5,900 bases of DNA, from positions 1 through 5,900 of the forward strand of contig DHOF01000159.1 of NCBI GenBank assembly GCA_002411615.1, in the 5' to 3' direction. Source of the DNA: Ruminococcaceae bacterium UBA5397. Its GTDB lineage: Bacteria; Bacillota; Clostridia; Oscillospirales; Acutalibacteraceae. A program made the translations under genes and the position numbers. The notes under the pieces are model-generated. The model was given only the letters and a program-made list of their open reading frames with translations. It had not been told where the DNA came from and made no database searches. Position 1 is the first letter of the stretch, and every line of letters begins with the position of its first letter. Of the stretch, positions 5,772 to 5,900 are shown piece by piece.

Positions 5772-5800
5772 TTGCAGGAAAACTTCCTTTGCAATATAAT
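5772..5800 (+). promoter_or_regulatory. Promoter of the nucleotidyltransferase gene
   Basis: TTGCAG (5772-5777), a 17-bp spacer and a perfect TATAAT (5795-5800). Start would be near 5807, about 29 nt before the ATG. The spacer holds a dyad AGGAA-AAC-TTCCT (5776-5788), and TTGCA (5772-5776) is mirrored by TGCAA (5790-5794), so the -35 to -10 interval is highly symmetric. The -35 box lies 19 bp from that of the divergent DUF4186 promoter. Confidence 0.78.
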
Positions 5801-5835
5801 AAAAAAGATTTGATAGAATTTTGGGAGGACTTTAT

Positions 5836-5900
5836 ATGAACCAAAAACCTGTTCTTGTCGTAATGGCTGCCGGAATGGGAAGCCGCTACGGTGGTTTAAA
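5836..5900 (+). CDS. Nucleotidyltransferase, first 21 codons (runs off the right edge)
   Basis: The visible N-terminus is MNQKPVLVVMAAGMGSRYGG followed by L and the start of the next codon. A hydrophobic strand followed by AAGMGSRYGG is the nucleotide-binding signature of NTP_transferase (GT-A-like) enzymes, which join a sugar-phosphate or similar group to a nucleotide. Clostridia carry a family of about 300 aa with almost this N-terminus, usually annotated only as nucleotidyltransferase; the substrate cannot be told from 21 residues. ATG 5836-5838 has GGGAGG (5823-5828) 7 nt upstream and a strong promoter. The gene continues beyond the window. Confidence 0.8.
   Translation, partial: MNQKPVLVVMAAGMGSRYGGL

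Overview
The window looks like a chromosomal segment of a Gram-positive, low-to-mid GC Firmicute of class Clostridia. The reasons are strong AGGAGG-type ribosome binding sites, TTGACA/TATAAT-type promoters, a CIRCE heat-shock operator, a lipoprotein-type solute-binding protein and a clostridial-style DUF4186 gene. Placement below class, for example near Oscillospiraceae, would be a guess. No mobile element, CRISPR array, tRNA or rRNA was seen.

Layout, left to right. (1) 1-1133, minus: the N-terminal 377 residues of the disaggregase ClpB, continuing past the left edge. Its 239-bp upstream gap holds a near-perfect CIRCE operator, a nested dyad in the probable leader, and the terminator of the next gene. 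(2) 1373-3662, minus: a two-gene ABC exporter operon. The ATPase is first and the large integral membrane permease follows with an 8-nt overlap. It has a very clear promoter whose start site is covered by a palindromic operator, and it ends in a 42-bp perfect palindrome acting as terminator. (3) 3812-5164, minus: a solitary extracellular solute-binding lipoprotein of the carbohydrate type, with its own promoter and terminator and no permease partner in the window. (4) 5327-5686, minus: a DUF4186 protein with a dense Cys/His cluster. (5) 5836-5900, plus: the first 21 codons of a nucleotidyltransferase, divergent from DUF4186 across a 149-bp promoter region.

Each block appears to be its own transcription unit, so there is no evidence of one pathway uniting the window. 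ClpB is predicted to be under HrcA heat-shock control. The ABC exporter is predicted to be under a local or distant repressor not encoded here. The binding protein presumably serves a permease complex encoded elsewhere.

I did not find a convincing undescribed multi-gene system. The items most worth a second look are regulatory: the tandem operator at the exporter promoter, the nested dyad in the clpB leader, ribosome binding sites embedded in small hairpins or palindromes (DUF4186 and the binding protein), and the dyads over the back-to-back promoters at the right end. Every gap without a gene is shorter than 300 bp, and each is described below.
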